24,478 nucleotides of DNA. Source: an uncultured Gammaproteobacteria bacterium. Lineage in GTDB: Bacteria; Pseudomonadota; Gammaproteobacteria; Chromatiales; Chromatiaceae. Under the pieces are notes generated by a model that made no database searches, was not told where the DNA came from, and saw nothing but the letters and a program-made list of their open reading frames with translations. Of this stretch, positions 24,334 through 24,478 are shown one piece after another (positions within the stretch are counted from its first letter, which is position 1; each line of letters begins with the position of its first letter). The stretch spans positions 1-24,478 of the forward strand of contig CALAZS010000203.1 in NCBI GenBank assembly GCA_937926265.1, written 5' to 3'. The translations under genes and the position numbers were made by a program.

Positions 24334-24352
24334 AGGGATTTTCACGAAAAAG

Positions 24353-24478
24353 ATGAATAAATTTTATCCAGTTCAAGGTATTAAACTATCCACTGCCGCT
24401 GCAGGCATCAAGCACAAAAACCGGGATGACGTGGTTTTGTTTGAACTATGTGAGGGTTCGACGACAGCTGCTGTATTC
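24353..24478 (+). CDS. argJ: Glutamate N-acetyltransferase ArgJ, N-terminal part
   Basis: ArgJ transfers the acetyl group from N-acetylornithine to glutamate in arginine synthesis, and some forms also use acetyl-CoA. The first 42 codons are visible before the window ends. They include the family's N-terminal pattern VQGIKLSTAAAGIKHKNRDDVVLFEL followed by EGSTTAAVF. The position just after secA is the same as in Pseudomonas. The ATG has only a weak purine-rich site upstream. The catalytic Thr region lies outside the window. Confidence 0.88.
   Translation, partial: MNKFYPVQGIKLSTAAAGIKHKNRDDVVLFELCEGSTTAAVF

Larger units (their letters stand above)
24055..24352. other. Spacer between secA and argJ
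   Basis: These 298 bases hold no credible gene. They contain a small hairpin after the secA stop (24059-24077), element B in reverse orientation (24080-24164), a less structured stretch (24165-24240) and element C (24241-24333). No clear promoter for argJ was found. Confidence 0.6.

Overview
The window is the division and cell-wall (dcw) cluster of a gammaproteobacterium, followed by the secretion and arginine genes that commonly adjoin it. The evidence is the gene order mraZ-rsmH-ftsL-ftsI-murE-murF-mraY-murD-ftsW-murG-murC-murB-ddl-ftsQ-ftsA-ftsZ-lpxC, then dciA (opposite strand), an M23 peptidase, secA and argJ. Supporting traits are the meso-DAP-type MurE (DNPR motif), lpxC (a Gram-negative outer membrane) and dciA rather than dnaC as likely helicase loader. 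The genus cannot be fixed from sequence alone. Base composition is moderate and even, with no transposases, tRNAs, rRNAs, CRISPR arrays or obvious transferred genes.

Layout. Positions 1-29 hold the first codons of a leftward gene cut by the window edge. Positions 30-341 are a regulatory region with a strong sigma70-type promoter and a 10-bp periodic G-rich array that looks like the MraZ operator. From 342 to 18336 sixteen known genes run on the + strand almost without gaps. Most junctions are ATGA or GTGA overlaps or a few shared bases, so the block is probably one translationally coupled operon with internal promoters. The one irregular junction is murC-murB: about 150 nt there hold an unrecognised 53-codon ORF (13103-13264) that starts on the murC stop and ends across the murB start. 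After ftsZ comes a 286-nt AT-rich spacer with a weak terminator and a promoter for lpxC. lpxC converges on dciA. dciA is divergent from the M23 peptidase across 51 nt that contain a perfect DnaA box. secA and the start of argJ close the window.

How the genes work together. MurC, D, E and F, with MurB and Ddl, build UDP-MurNAc-pentapeptide. MraY and MurG make lipid II, and FtsW and FtsI polymerise and cross-link it at the septum. FtsZ, FtsA, FtsQ and FtsL form and connect the divisome. MraZ represses the operon and RsmH methylates 16S rRNA. LpxC commits to lipid A synthesis. The M23 peptidase is a probable envelope hydrolase or hydrolase regulator, SecA drives protein export, DciA loads the replicative helicase, and ArgJ makes ornithine precursors.

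The most unusual structure is a family of three related elements (A 21038-21156, B 24080-24164 in reverse orientation, C 24241-24333) flanking secA. Each has a long outer stem whose sequence differs between copies while its pairing is kept. Each encloses a conserved core of two small hairpins, 12 nt apart, that present GGA in their loops. Compensatory base changes and sense-specific G-U pairs point to a folded RNA, and the loops resemble CsrA/RsmA binding sites.
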